A DNA stretch of 64,000 nt from Acytostelium subglobosum LB1 (Eukaryota; Evosea; Eumycetozoa; Acytosteliales; Acytosteliaceae): positions 372,001 to 436,000 of the forward strand of contig NW_012236527.1 of NCBI RefSeq assembly GCF_000787575.1, in the 5' to 3' direction. Made by a program: the position numbers and the translations under genes. This document shows, piece after piece, positions 1-12,020 of the stretch. The notes under the pieces were generated by a model, which did no database searches, was not told the DNA's origin, and saw only the letters and a list, made by a program, of their open reading frames with translations. Positions within the stretch are counted from its first letter, which is position 1; every line of letters begins with the position of its first letter.

Positions 1-84
1 GGTCAAACAATCAATCAAACAACCAATTGATAAACGACAAACAGTATTCTCGTCTCTAAGACTACAAATAGATAGAGTTGAACA

Positions 85-3000
85 ATGAATAATCTTTATG
101 TAGTTTTGATACTACTTGTCACCTTATCATTACATGCTAATGCAGTAAAACAAGAGTTCAAAGGACACTTCTATGAGTTACAGACTACACCTGCCACATA
201 CTCATCTGCATTGGCAGCATGTAAACAGTTGCCACCATATAATGGAATGCAAGGGTAATCAATCACTGATTTAATCAATCACTGGAACTATTCCACTCAC
301 TCACCCACTCACTCACCCACTCATTCAATCAATCAATCAAATTAGTTACTTGGCAACAATAACATCTAAACAGGAGAATGATTGGATTGTTGAGAAGTTC
401 TTGAGTACATTGACTGCAACACAGAAGTTCTGGATATCAGGTCAGATGTCCAAATCTGGTCAATTCTTCTATAGCTCTGGTCCAGAGAATGGTACACTAC
501 TCTATGATCGATCAACCTTAGAGTGTGGAATGTTCTGTGGATGGAATCAAAGTATGTATTAACTTCAACTAATGATTGATTGATTGATGGACTTACAATC
601 TGGGATGATCCACAGTTGAACCAAACTTTAATGATGTTGAGACCAACATTGCAGTGGAGTTCAATTATTACTCACCAGTCAAGTATGTTGGACAATGGAA
701 CAACTGGTCTGGTACACTCAGTGCCATGTATCTCTGTGAATTTGGTGGAATGGAAGGTTAGTACTTAGTCCAGTTCAAGGGCTTGGCCACAGCCAACTGA
801 CTCACTCATTAATCAATCAATCAATGACAAACAGACCCATTCATACCATCAGTCAGGACTGTTGGAGTCAATGATACAGCCACCATCAATAATATACTCA
901 ACTTGAATTTGTTGAATAAGAAATCAACAGATGTATCAGTAACATTTGTTAATGATGATGGAAGGACTTTCAAGGCATCGGATATATATATCACTTCGGA
1001 TACAACATTGTTAATGACAATTCCACCTGGTTCAGGAATGTATAATGTTACAATCACAGTGATGGTCAACAGTAACACTGTCACTTTAAAGACAACATAT
1101 CAGTACAAACCACCTCAATTAAGTATTGTGGTACCAGCACTATCAACTGGATCTACTATTACATTGGTTGGTGATAACTTGGTCGATTTAAAGACATCTG
1201 TATTCCTTACCAATCAGTCTGTTGCATGTAACAATGTGCAATTGGTCAAGCAAGGAGTGATAACATGTCAGACCTTTGTGGATCTCACCGGCCTTGTGAT
1301 CGTGCCCATCACAATCAATGTCGACTCTGTCTATTCCATCAACAATAATCCTGCCTTCAGTAAGTTTATCAAACTCAACGATCCATTCCAATCACTCACT
1401 TCCAATCACTCAATCAATCTTGGAACCATTCCACCACCGCTCAATTAATCAATCATTTACTCACACACTCACATCAACCAATCAACCAGATTATGTACCA
1501 GGAAATGGATATTATCAATGCTTCCGAACTTATACAAACTTGACAAACTCACTCCAGTTTGCTCATGATCAAACTGTTCGTGGAATGTCTGGTTACTTGT
1601 CTTATGTTAGTACAAAGGCTGCCAAACAGATTGCTTCAAACATGTGTCCAGATATGTATTACACCACATCATTATCGATGAACAATAACAATCAGATAAT
1701 CACATCTGATGATCCCAACATTGGTAGCATCATCACATTGGACCCAACCATCTCAGTCTCTGGAATGGGTGGTCAATACTACCTCTCGCCACGCAATGGA
1801 TACCTTCGCCAAGCACCAACAATGGGTGATGGCACATTCCTCCAATTGATCTATAAGAGTAAGTACCCTGAGAGACGTCGTCCCTCTGACCACTAACTGA
1901 TCAATCAATCAAAGATAACTTCCAAATGATACCTAGGACTTCGACGTACGTCGTCCCCACCATGGGTGATGAGATCGACTTAGAGTTGTTTCAGGTTGGA
2001 TCCCCATTGGACATTACATTCTACACTTATAATGGAGGACAACAGAGTGTAATCGCAAGGGACTACTACTCCGATCATATCTATATTGTCATACCACCTG
2101 ATGCCGGACCATCCAAACAACTCTTGGTATCATTCCAACCATTTGGCAGCACCACACCAGTCTCAAGTGTATCGATAACAATTGATCGTCTACGACCAAG
2201 TATCAACTCGTTGTCATTCATTGAGGATACAGTGAATGGACGCATGACATTCACCCTCAAAGGTGATAATCTGTATACTGATGCATCATTGATCCAATGT
2301 CAAGATTGGATCAAATGTGTGCTCCAACATCACCATGATGATGCCACACAAGTCGCTCACTTGCGTGCTAGAGTCCAGACTTCCAGGACCACCCGTCGCC
2401 ACAGTGTCTGTCAATGGTGCTCAATCATTGCCATTCACATACTCATTCATGGCACCAGTGGTTCGCTGGACCACCCCAGGTATTGTGAACAAGACCACCT
2501 TGATCACGATCATTGGAAACAACTTCTCGCCTGTCAACCTCACCGTTCAGATTGGTGGCGCACCATGTTATTCGGCAAATGTCACCAATAGTACCACAAT
2601 ACAATGTTTGTTTGATGGTACTGTTCAGATGCCTCCCAATCAGATCGATTCCCTAGCAGTCAATGTGTCCTCACAAGGAGAGTTTGGTTTCAACATTGTG
2701 TTCTACTACATCAACATCACCCAGTTGAACTGTAGTGGCAATGGAGATGCGGTTGGAGGAAGATGCGTCTGCAAGGAAGGGTGGACAAAGCAAGATTGTT
2801 CAGTTAAAGCTGAGATATCAACTGGTGAGCCAGTGATTGAACATGGATCAGTGCGCAGTCTGGCAGACGGAACATTATTCAACACATCAATAGTATACCT
2901 GCGTGAGGTTGATGGTGCGGGCGCGACGATCAAGACATTGGCACTGTCATCAATCACTTGGAAGGATGTGAGCAGTGCCGCTGACACCAGTGATGGCGCG

Positions 3001-3678
3001 ATCAACCTCGTTGGAACATTCTCAAATGACAACGCAACAATGGACATGCACATCAAACACTTCAAGACAGCAGATCAGGTGACATTTGCCGGCGAGACGA
3101 TGTACATGCCCGCCAACTCGGTAAAGTTCACGGTTGGAATACGCGAATGGACATTCAAATCGAAGCTTCATACTCTACAAGTTGTGTTTGAGAGCAAGAC
3201 TGCCCGAGAGAAGGGTCCATGCATACAGGCCAAGTCAATGGGAGGCATCAACTCATACTACATCGAGCTAGATCGCTCAGTGTTGTATGGATCATTCGCA
3301 GGACATCTTTACACAGATGGGCGAGTAGTGACATCTGTGCTCAAGGACATCGAGTCCACCGACGTTCTCTACGTCAACAACACATCAGAGTTGTCTTACA
3401 GATCATTCATCGAGGTGCCAGCTTTTGACACTGAGTGCATAGTTGATCCAAACTTCCAATCACTGGTCAAGGTCAATGAAGGAGGTGAGGGCGAGGCAAC
3501 GTCATGTTTGAAACCTGACAAGGACTACACCAAACTCATTATCATTGTTGTAGTATGCTCTGTGGCTGGAGCAGCCATCATCCTGGCCAGTATACTTCTG
3601 ATAAGGAAGTATAAATACCAACTACTATCACATGCTCCCAGTTCACTTGTCAACATGAGGACAATAAAGAAGACATAA
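85..3678 (+). CDS. C-type lectin / IPT-TIG / EGF single-pass membrane protein
   Basis: Likely cell-surface recognition or adhesion protein. Exons by phase matching: 85-254, 346-551, 616-756, 835-1359, 1490-1858, 1915-3678. The start at 85 gives a clear signal peptide (about 20 residues). Residues about 25-160 form a C-type lectin-like domain: GYLATITS, a WNQIEPNFND segment recreated by splicing exons 2 and 3, and a closing LCEFGG. Then come several TIG/E-set-like repeats, one EGF-like module (CSGNG...CVCKEGW...C, near 2733-2800), a Ser/Thr-rich ectodomain, and one transmembrane helix near 3535-3605 with a short basic tail. The family resembles dictyostelid tgr/TIG proteins. Oddity: the reading frame changes by one base near 2296-2300. 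Removing one base there gives a continuous TIG repeat (SLIQ-VKIGSNVCSN), and the summed exon length is one base over a multiple of three. This is either an assembly insertion or a real break. Expected length about 1,057 residues. Confidence 0.8.
283..295 (+). repeat. Intronic palindrome TGGAACTATTCCA (copy 1)
   Basis: Lies in intron 1 of the lectin/TIG gene, flanked by AATCAATCAC and CTCACTCACC. It belongs to the eight-copy set of 13-bp imperfect palindromes discussed in the findings. Confidence 0.8.
1421..1433 (+). repeat. Intronic palindrome TGGAACCATTCCA (copy 2)
   Basis: Lies in intron 4 (1360-1489) of the lectin/TIG gene, downstream of a CAATCAATC run. Confidence 0.8.
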
Positions 3679-3698
3679 GTGGTCGATCGATCAATCAA

Positions 3699-5225
3699 TC
3701 AAGTATTATTACTCATGATCCTCTGGAAATGGATCCTTCGTTGACCATTGTCCATGGATGCGTTGGTCATATGGAGTTGGCCAACAATGTCTGGTAGTTG
3801 TAATGTTTTGAGGTCAATGGTACCAGAATCCAGTATTATTTCCAATATTGTTTGATTATCATTGAGTGCCAACAGTGCAGTTGTCAATGGCATGTCATTG
3901 TTTATACCTCGATAATGCAAGGTAATGCTCTCAATTGATTTGTTGTTACGCAGTGATGATATTATACGCTTTGAATACTGACACGTTAAGCGGCGACAGC
4001 TGGAATTGTTCTCGAGATAGTGCGCCAGACTGTCTTCATAGCAGCTGAGACCTTGTTGTCCAACAAGGTTGATAGTCAACTCGCGAAACTGATTGAAACG
4101 AATGTCTGTAGAGATGTCAAGTTGAAAAGTGTCCGATAGCATCATAGATGTGATCTTTAGACTTTGAACACTTGTTTCCAACTGAATGTATAATGTTTGA
4201 TTAGCCTTTGTCGTTGGGCTTGTGGACATGTGTATCTTTCTTAGACGCGCAGCAGAGTTGATTGAGGATGTTATAGAGTTGTCAAGCATTATTGATGTCT
4301 TGAGTATCTTGAGCGTCTGGTTGTTGCTGAGATATGCGACCATCTGCCTCTTGGCCATCGTCTCATTCTTAAACTGACATTGAAGCAATGAGAGTGAAGT
4401 CAAGCTTGAAAGATCGGTCAATGATATAAAGAATATACTTGAGTCTGTGATGTAACATTGTATCTTGAGTGATGTCAATCGCGTGAACAGGGTGGCCTGT
4501 GACAGTAGACTGTTCTGGATGAACCTCTCATTGGACCCGTCGTCGCCGCGTTTCGTAGTGCTTCCAAATGCCAACTTGGTGAGTGATGACGCCCTGGCCG
4601 ACACCAGACTGGCCAGTGCAAGACTAGCATCTTGCAGTGGAGACAGGTATTCAATCTCCTCGAGCGGAGCATTGTTGTTCATCAAGGCCAATAGAGTGTT
4701 GTCGTGAATAGTAGTATGTGAGCTTTCAAAGGTGAATCGCCGCAGTGAAGAGAGATGTTCCACAAAGTTCTTTATGTCCACTGATCCAACCATTGAGAAT
4801 GGTGAGCCGCGCTCCTCAATCACTAGTGATTGTATGTTGTTGGAGGTGAGCGGTGTGTTTGGTGAGATGAGCAGAGGCATCACTCTTGTATCTTTGAGTA
4901 GTTTGTTCAGATCGATCAATGATGTATATATATGTCTAGGTGTCATTGATAAGTAATCCGATGTGATATGATCATATATCATAACAGAGTTTAGTAATAA
5001 CTTGTTATAAAGTACTTTGATCAAATTGAAGTAACGCCATGATAAAGTATTCAAAGCAAGTCTCCATCTCCAATAATATGATCTATCAACAAATGAATAC
5101 TCTATAATCAATGATGTTACATATTCTGGTATATTTATATAACTATTATTTTTATACATCTCTTTGTCTCTCACTTGATTGAATGATTGAGCTTTGAACA
5201 TCATCGTCTTGGTTTTGTCACACAC
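3699..5225 (-). CDS. Dictyostelid LRR-like / F-box-like family protein
   Basis: Single-exon ORF of 508 residues that I cannot assign to a named gene. The N-terminal segment (IPEYVTSLIIEYSF...WRWRLALNTLSWRYF) resembles the F-box-like opening of large dictyostelid multigene families, in which a short hydrophobic helix-rich start is followed by irregular leucine-rich repeats. From about residue 130 to the end there are repeated L-x-x-L-x-L patterns (for example LSSLTSLSLLQCQF and LKILKTSIMLDNSI) consistent with degenerate LRRs. No signal peptide or membrane helix is evident. The first Met (5225) and Met9/Met10 are all possible starts. The gene ends 20 bases from the stop of the convergent lectin gene. 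In this family a role in ubiquitin-ligase substrate choice is possible but is inference only. Confidence 0.7.
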   Translation of the reverse strand: MCDKTKTMMFKAQSFNQVRDKEMYKNNSYINIPEYVTSLIIEYSFVDRSYYWRWRLALNTLSWRYFNLIKVLYNKLLLNSVMIYDHITSDYLSMTPRHIYTSLIDLNKLLKDTRVMPLLISPNTPLTSNNIQSLVIEERGSPFSMVGSVDIKNFVEHLSSLRRFTFESSHTTIHDNTLLALMNNNAPLEEIEYLSPLQDASLALASLVSARASSLTKLAFGSTTKRGDDGSNERFIQNSLLSQATLFTRLTSLKIQCYITDSSIFFISLTDLSSLTSLSLLQCQFKNETMAKRQMVAYLSNNQTLKILKTSIMLDNSITSSINSAARLRKIHMSTSPTTKANQTLYIQLETSVQSLKITSMMLSDTFQLDISTDIRFNQFRELTINLVGQQGLSCYEDSLAHYLENNSSCRRLTCQYSKRIISSLRNNKSIESITLHYRGINNDMPLTTALLALNDNQTILEIILDSGTIDLKTLQLPDIVGQLHMTNASMDNGQRRIHFQRIMSNNT

Positions 5226-5596
5226 ATATTAGGCACATTTGGTCCTCTAATGATCGACAGACAGAGAGACAGGTCTGTATCTTTCGAATGATACAGCGCC
5301 AGTGATGGCGTATGACTGTCCATGTCATTGTGATGTGTGTGTCACAGCTCTGGGCCGACCACAAACAAGTACCTGTCGACTAACTTGCCACTCACTCAGC
5401 GTTCCGAGTTGTTGTTGTTGTTGTAGACCTTTCTTCGATCATCGTTCAACTAATGATGGTTGTAGCCACAAAGTTCTCAACGTATGGTATTGACTCTGTT
5501 GGTAACACTGATGCAGGGAATCTTGAGAAGCGGAGGATGAGGTGTGAGTCATAGTGTGTACACACATAGCATCTGCTCGGCTTCATCCAACATCAC
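5226..5596. other. Intergenic, 5' of the LRR-like gene
   Basis: About 370 bases between two minus-strand genes, so it should hold the promoter of the LRR-like gene. A 63-codon plus-strand ORF at 5302-5493 is Cys-rich, has no splice context and no recognisable domain, so I do not call it. I see no RNA gene. Confidence 0.6.
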
Positions 5597-6177
5597 TTAC
5601 AATGCTACCAATATGACAGTGTCCAACAATACAATGATAATACCGCCACCAACACCCTGATTGGTGTTCACTCCATAGAATGATCTCTCCTTCACTGTTG
5701 TTACAATATCTGAGGATTGTATGTGTGTCAGTCGAGTGCGTGCGATCAATGTATGAATGAATGAATGAATGAATGAGACTACTACTTACACTTGGTACCT
5801 GATATACTTATAAGCTCCATGTGAAGTCTGCCTTTTGACAGTGCATCACATATCTGAATTGTCTCGTTGAACTTGATCAACAATCCCTTCTGCGCCATCA
5901 ATGTGTTCTTTAGCTTCTGTCCAGGTGTCTTTGATACTAGTGCAGCAGACATGATTACCTTGCCCACCAACTGAGTGACATACCGCTCATACTTTGCCTC
6001 TGGCTTATAAGATGGAGGCATTATAATAGGTATTGGTTGAGTTGATAACTTATCAATCAACTCTGGATTAGGTGTTGACCTTCTCCTACTTGTCACACTA
6101 GATGGTGTTGTACCTATTGACACTGCATTGTTATTATTACTATTATTACTACTATTATTACTTGTAGTATTAGACAT
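5597..6177 (-). CDS. Small predicted tail-anchored protein, function unknown
   Basis: Two exons: 5790-6177 and 5597-5709, joined within codon TAT across an intron with donor GTAAGT and acceptor CTCAG. The product is about 166 residues. It has an Asn/Ser-rich N-terminus, then a Ser/Arg segment, then a conserved-looking helical core (KYERYVTQLVGKVIMSAALV...KLKNTLMAQKGLLIKFNETI). The second exon encodes a hydrophobic C-terminus (GGGIIIVLLDTVILVAL) that would act as a tail anchor in ER or mitochondrial outer membrane. I do not recognise the family. Start 6177 is the only Met that includes the whole Asn tract. Confidence 0.65.
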
Positions 6178-6254
6178 CCTATCTATCTATCTATATGTAT
6201 ATGTATATGTACATGTACATGTATTCGTTAAGTTAGTTCATCAAATGATCATGA

Positions 6255-6354
6255 ATGTGCGAGGGTATGTTCGCGAGGGTAAGTGTGTGGGGGTAAGTGT
6301 GCGAGGGTAAGTGTGCGAGGGTATGTCTGCGAGGGTATGTCCGCGAGGGTATGT
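6255..6354. repeat. 14-bp tandem repeat, seven units
   Basis: Seven units with period 14, consensus about GTGTGCGAGGGTAA, have their GCGAGGGT cores at 6259, 6273, 6287 (GTGGGGGT), 6301, 6315, 6329 and 6343. The array fills the spacer between the start of the tail-anchored protein gene and the stop of the Hsp20-like gene, so it lies in the former's promoter. Its GCGAGGGT core resembles the G-rich tracts found in several introns of this window. Confidence 0.9.
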
Positions 6355-7672
6355 TTATTTGAATGACACCTTCTTGTTGCCTCCAGCTGACTTTCTACGC
6401 TTGTTGGATGGGATCACATCGTCTTCAATTCCCATGGACTTCTTCTCTTTCAACTCTCCAATCTTCTTGATCTTGGCTGCATGCTTGGACTCCTTCCTGT
6501 TGTCTCTCTCAAAGTCGCGCTCCTCCTGCTCCTTCATCTTCTTTGTCTCCTTGGCAATCTTTTCTTTTGCCTGTTGCTCCTGCTCCTTTGAAATCATCTC
6601 GATCAAAGCCTTGGTTGACTCATTCTATGTTTAAGTTATGATTGATTGATTGATTGAATGAGAGAGTGAGTGAGTGAGTGAGTGGATCGTAGGCCAAGCG
6701 TGTCAAGGTGACAACTTACATCGATGTATGTCGACTTTCCCTTTGGTGCAGACTCCTCGTTCTTTTGCTCGCTCTTCTGCTTCTTCTTGGCACCTTGCTT
6801 GGGTGACTTGGTTGTTGGCTCGGCATCAGTTGACTTTCTCTTCTTGTTGGCGCCAGGTGCATTCTTAATCTTTGGTAGTGGAGCAGGTTGTTTGCTTCCT
6901 GCAGCCACTGGGATGAACACTGTCAATACTCCATATTCCAAACTTGCAGTTGCCTGCTCTGGCTCAACCTTGATTCCATCTGGATATGGTACGCTACAAG
7001 TTTGATTGATTGATTGATTGATTGAGTTAGCGAACGAACGAGCCATTGTCAACAACAACAATAAGATACATACTTGAGTGTATACTTCTTGGTATGTTTC
7101 AAAGTGTCGAGGACAAAGTGTGTCTTGGTTGGGTTGAGGTTGATGTGCTGGTCTGGGATCTTTTGAAGTTGGATGACGGCCTTGATAGAGTTCTTGAATC
7201 TGTTGTAGGTGATCTTGTGAGCTGGCTCCACTGGTGACATTGCCTTTGGTCCTGATGGTGCTGCTGGCTCCTCGACAACTGGAGCAATAGACTTTGTTGA
7301 TTTTGTTGTGGTGGTAGTAGTGGTTGACTTTGTTGCGGCCTTCTTCTTGGGTGCTGCGACTGTTGGTGCTGCTGGCGTGACTGACTCTTGTTGTGCGACT
7401 GGTGTTGTGGTGGCTGTGGTTGTGGTTGCGGTTGACTTGGCAGCGGCTTTCTTTTTTGAGGCAGCAGCTGGTGTGGTTGGCTTGGCTACAGCCTCCTCGT
7501 GAACTACTGGTGCTACAGCCACTGCAGCAGCAGCAGCAACCTTCTTTATCAATTTCTTTGGTGGTGCCTCAGCAACAACCTCAGCAACTGCAGCAGCAGG
7601 AGCAGTCTTTGTCACAGTCGCCTTCTTTGTGGTTTCAACCTTCTTTGTTGTTGTCTTTGATGGAACTACCAT
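6355..7672 (-). CDS. Hsp20/CS-domain protein with long basic Ala/Thr/Lys-rich tails
   Basis: Three exons: 7074-7672, 6720-6993, 6355-6624 (380 residues; summed exons 1,143 nt, in phase). Residues 1-145 are a low-complexity Ala/Thr/Val/Lys region with three copies of a KKKAA-type motif. Residues about 155-255 look like an alpha-crystallin/p23 (CS-like) beta-sandwich: KNSIKAVIQLQKIPD, THFVLDTLKHTKKYTL, then YPDGIKVEPEQ and LEYGVLTVFIPV with the typical L-x-V/I-x-I ending. The C-terminus is highly charged with nuclear/nucleolar-type Lys-Arg runs (GANKKRKST, SNKRRKSAGGNKK). Likely a small-heat-shock or PIH1/p23-like co-chaperone working in the nucleus; the compartment is inferred from the basic tails. 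The first intron carries a sense-strand CAATCAATCAAT run. Confidence 0.7.
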
Positions 7673-8361
7673 TTTATTCTTATATTATTATATATATATA
7701 TCTTTACAAGTATCGTTTTAAAGTAAAAGAGTTTTCGATACAAACAATGCTCAATGTTTGAGAGTCGTTCGTCAAAAGTCCAATTAATTAATTTTGATTT
7801 TTTTCAATCGAAAACCTTCAAAACAAAACCAGTCATTTATCTCAACTTCCATTGATTGATCAAGCTCATCAACTTCAACAACAAAAGAAACATAAGTATA
7901 CTTAGAATAGTAGTTCATTGACATCAAAACAACTACAGCAACATCAACACCAACATCAACATCTACTCTATGAAAATTATTGTACATACTTCAGTTGATA
8001 TTCTAAAAAATCTACAAATAAGAGAGTCCATTTTATAACTCACCTGTATCATTGATTGATTGATTGAATGATCGATTGAGGACCTTTTAGTTATTTCAGA
8101 CCACATTGAATGATTGAACAGACAGTTAGTAAACGATGTCGTTTCGTTCAAACCCCACCACCAATCAAGATGTACATATTCCAATTTTGATTGGACAAGC
8201 CCCAAAAAAAAACAAAGTGTAGGTTTACAGTTGGATCATATATATATATATAATTAATTAAGATGTCTATCTAGTTGGATGTAAATTGTATATTAATATT
8301 ATTACAAGTTATTGATCGATTGTTTCATCGATAATAATATATTAATTATAGTTATACATAC
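7673..8361. other. Divergent intergenic region, Hsp20-like (-) / ABCG (+)
   Basis: About 690 bases of AT-rich sequence with TATA-type stretches near 7690 and 8240. Short minus-strand ORFs (7784-7987 and 7963-8205) contain TCAA-repeat translations and no domain; I treat them as noncoding. It is expected to hold promoters for both flanking genes. Confidence 0.6.
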
Positions 8362-10725
8362 ATGGAAGAATCTACATCTATTAACATTGGAGGTATCAAT
8401 GATGAGATACCAATGTCAACAATAAGTTCACCTCAGATATCCTCTAAAAATGATGATACAAAGGTAATTATATATAATCTATTTATATTTATAAACTATT
8501 TATTCTAATATACATTGTATCAATTTAGATTGATGTATTCAAATCCACATTTGAGAATAAGATGGACTTTACGTTCCATGATATCAATCATCATGTTACA
8601 ATCAAGGAGAAGGGGAAGGGTAGGAAGAAGATAACAATGGATAAACAGATATTACACAATGTCAATGGACTTGTTAAAGCTGGTGAGATGATGGCAATTA
8701 TGGGTCCATCAGGTGCTGGAAAGGTAATTAAATATTAACATCCCATGAATTATGTTTATATTTTTATTAACTTTACACAATTTAAACATAGACAACATTG
8801 TTGGATATCCTTGCACATAGAATATGTATCAATGGCACTGGAGAGATGATGTTAAATGGTACACCAGCCACATATAAAATATTCAAAAGGAATATTGGCT
8901 ATGTCACCCAACATGACACCCTGTCCCCATCAATGACAGTGAGGGAGACACTTAGTTTCTATGCCCAACTCAAGATGCAAAGAGATATCCGTATGTATTC
9001 ATATCCCAACCAATCATTCAAACATATTGTTAACAAATTTCCAAAATAATAATATTAGCTTTGCAGGAGAAGTTGATAAAGGTGGAGGAGATTATTGGTG
9101 AGATGGGATTGAAGAGATGTGCCAATACATTGGTTGGTAATGATAAGATCAGAGGTATATCTGGAGGTGAAAGGAGGAGAGTGACAATTGCTATAGAGTT
9201 GTTGACTGGACCTAGTATCCTGTTCTTGGATGAGCCCACAAGTGGATTGGATGCATCAACATCATTGAGTGTGATCAAGGCCATTAGAAGACTGGCCAAC
9301 TCTGGTCGTACAATCATATGTACGATCCATCAACCTAGATCAAACATATTTGATCTATTTGACAAGTTACTCCTATTGGCCGAGGGCTCAACCATATACT
9401 ACGGCTTCACATCCAGTGCCGTGACCTACTTCAATCAACTTGGATATGAGTGCAAGGACACTGTCAACCCAGCTGACTTCTTCAGTATGTACATCACATC
9501 CATCAATCAATCAAACCTCATCACTTACACAATCACTCATTAGTGGACTTGATCAACACTCAGATTGAGGACGAGAATGATGACTCCCCACCAACATTCA
9601 CTTATGATGATGGATCGGAGGATAAGAAAAAGAGGAGATTAACAACGGAGGAGGTGGCAAGATTGAAGAGGTATTATGTCCAGAGTAAGCAGAACCAGTA
9701 CTTGGTCAATACTTTGGAGGAGATAAAGAAGTCATCAGCAGGAAATGAGTTGTCCTATCACAAACACAAGAAGGCCAATGGATTGACTCAATTCAAACTG
9801 TTGCTACACCGTGAGTTATTGAACCTCAAGAGGAATCCAATGTCCAATCGAGTCCAAATAATGTCATCCATCATGAATGGATTATTATGTGGACTTGTGT
9901 TCTACCAACTTGGCGTCGGACAATCGACCATCCAATCCAGGACTGGTGTACTCGCCTTCATTATCATGGGTATCGGTTTCCCATTCGTAATGCTCACAAT
10001 CCAAGTTTGTAAGTACATCCATCCGGTGATCACATGACCATTTAACTTAAAAATTTGATCAATCACAAATAGTTCCAGAGATTATAACAATATTCATGAA
10101 AGATAGAGCATCAGGAGTATATACTACACTACCATTCTTCATTGCCAAGTCCACTATTGACTGTGTCATTGCAGTCATTTGCCCAATCATTATGGGCACT
10201 ATAGTATACTGGATGTCAAATGAGCGTGTGTATCCATTCTACGCCGCAGCACCATTCTTCAAGTTCCTCTTGGTCCTCGTGATGGCCAGTCAGATCTCAC
10301 TGTCAATGGGTGTATTGATATCCAGTGCCGTACCCTCAGTTGCCGTTGGAACAAGTGTAGGACCACCATTTGTAATTTTCTTCTTTCTGTTCAGTGGCTT
10401 CTTCATCAACTTGAGCGATGTGCCAAGTGGATGGATCTGGGCACCCTACATCAGTTACTTCAAATATGTGATTGAGGCAGCAGTCGTCAACGAGTTTGAG
10501 AATGTTACATTCACATGTACTGCCAGTCAACAGATTGGCGGAGTGTGTCCTACCCAGACCGGCCAACAACTGATCGATCACATGAACTATGATGTCAACA
10601 GCTACTGGCGCAACATATGGATCTGTGTGCTATTCATCATTGGCTTCCGAGCGATGACATATGGTGTCCTTTCATTCAAGAGTCGACCGATCAAGTTCAC
10701 AAAGTCTGTCACCAAGAACCATTAA
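8362..10725 (+). CDS. ABCG (White/PDR-type) half-transporter
   Basis: Six exons: 8362-8463, 8529-8723, 8792-8990, 9059-9484, 9544-10008, 10073-10725. They sum to 2,040 nt (679 residues), the normal length of an ABCG half-transporter. The nucleotide-binding domain comes first: Walker A GPSGAGKTTLLD is split by intron 2, followed by Q-loop YVTQHD, signature ISGGERRRV and Walker B ILFLDEPTSGLD with the H-loop IHQPR. A charged linker follows, then a six-helix ABC2-type membrane domain with the large Cys-containing loop before the last helix (NVTFTCTASQQIGGVCPT). It should work as a homo- or heterodimer exporting lipids, sterols or xenobiotics at the plasma or vesicle membrane. The acceptor at 9057-9058 was chosen over a nearby CAG because only it keeps phase. 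Confidence 0.93.
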
Positions 10726-10926
10726 TGATGGTTGTAATATTATCATTGTTTATAATAAATATACTGTATTGGTAAATTATTATTCCATTTTTTATATTGT
10801 CTCTAATCTATAATTTAATATTTAAATTTAAAAACTAGTTTTGTTCTTTTCACTTGTATTCTTCAATATCCAATAGTTAGAATAATAATATTTATCCATT
10901 TACTATTAGTTTCCCTAGTGGATACC

Positions 10927-11778
10927 ATGTCATTTCAACAACTTAAGAAAGTGCCAACATTAATACCTTATTCACATCAGTTATTGTCGAATGAATTGGC
11001 AGTTGAATCTGAACAAGGTATCATGATAGATCAGGAAGATGTATTCCCAAGATATAGTAAGGTTAAGACATTATATAATTATATTAAAAAACATCAATTA
11101 GTACATCTTAGTGGACCACATTACTCTGGCAAGACTTCATTAACTCAGTTGTTAGAGCAATACATAATTGACAATCATACAGATACCTATGTCCGCAGGT
11201 ATTCTTTTGTATGGAACCAGGGAGACTTAGAGGATTTTGATCAACCATTCTCCAAATTGACTGGAGTCACGTGGAAATCTTTGATAGACCTTGCCTATGA
11301 ACAAAATGAACCTGTATTCATCATTATTGATGAGGTACAGCTCACATACTCCCAAAGTAGAAACGATATCCATGAGTTTTGGAAGAGGATCAAGGGTCTT
11401 ATTCAAACCTGGCCCTCGACACTGTCTATACTTCTGGTGTCTTTATACCAATGTTTTAGTGACAGTCTCTGTCCACCTGTCAAATTGGTCCATTGTCTTG
11501 GCATTGACTTTCTCAACATCGCACCAGAGGAGTTCTTTGAATTATTCCAATTAATGAGAGAGACTCAAATGGGATCACCTGTTCCACTCTCGACTGGTCT
11601 ACAATCACTCTTATGGGAGATAACAGGCGGACAAGTTGGACTTGTCTTCAAAGCACTCAGAGAACTTAAGAAAGAGTTCAATTCAAAGGAAATGGACCGG
11701 CAAGCAATCGATATTTCAGAGTGTCAGAGGTTTCTTTATGAGAGTGCCTGGTATTTCCCAGCCTTCCAGAGAGGATGA
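10927..11778 (+). pseudogene. P-loop NTPase of a dictyostelid multigene family, probably a fragment
   Basis: Single-exon ORF of about 283 residues starting at ATG 10927. It has a Walker A motif (SGPHYSGKTSL), a Walker B strand (VFIIIDEVQ) and a later TGGQVGL motif, which together resemble the STAND/Crinkler-like NTPases that are expanded in some dictyostelids. The protein appears short at both ends: no N-terminal targeting or adaptor module precedes the NTPase, and C-terminal family sequence seems to be lost. I therefore treat it as a probable non-functional remnant. No partner gene is adjacent. Assignment to the Crinkler-like group is tentative; an ORC/AAA-type ATPase is the alternative. Confidence 0.5.
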
Positions 11779-12020
11779 GGGCTAACTGTGGCACATTCAA
11801 TACAACGAGGTCTTTACACTGTGGAATGGATACTGTTTATTACAATCCGCTTGTTGTTTGGTTGAGGAGATAGAGAGAGTGATGTTGATGATGATAGTTG
11901 GGCAACACTGTTGTTTGATTGAAGGATGGATGGATGGATGGATGGTGAGTCGTCGAATGAATGAATGAATGAGTGAATGAGTGAGAGTGTAAGTATGACT
12001 TGAATTCTACTGTGCTACTC

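Noticed and set aside
255-345. CAATCAATC arrays as CRISPR-like repeats
   Set aside because: They are four-base microsatellite runs without spacers, in a eukaryote, and located in introns.
5302-5493. Cys-rich 63-codon plus-strand ORF
   Set aside because: No signal peptide, domain or splice context; composition follows a GTTGTTG microsatellite.
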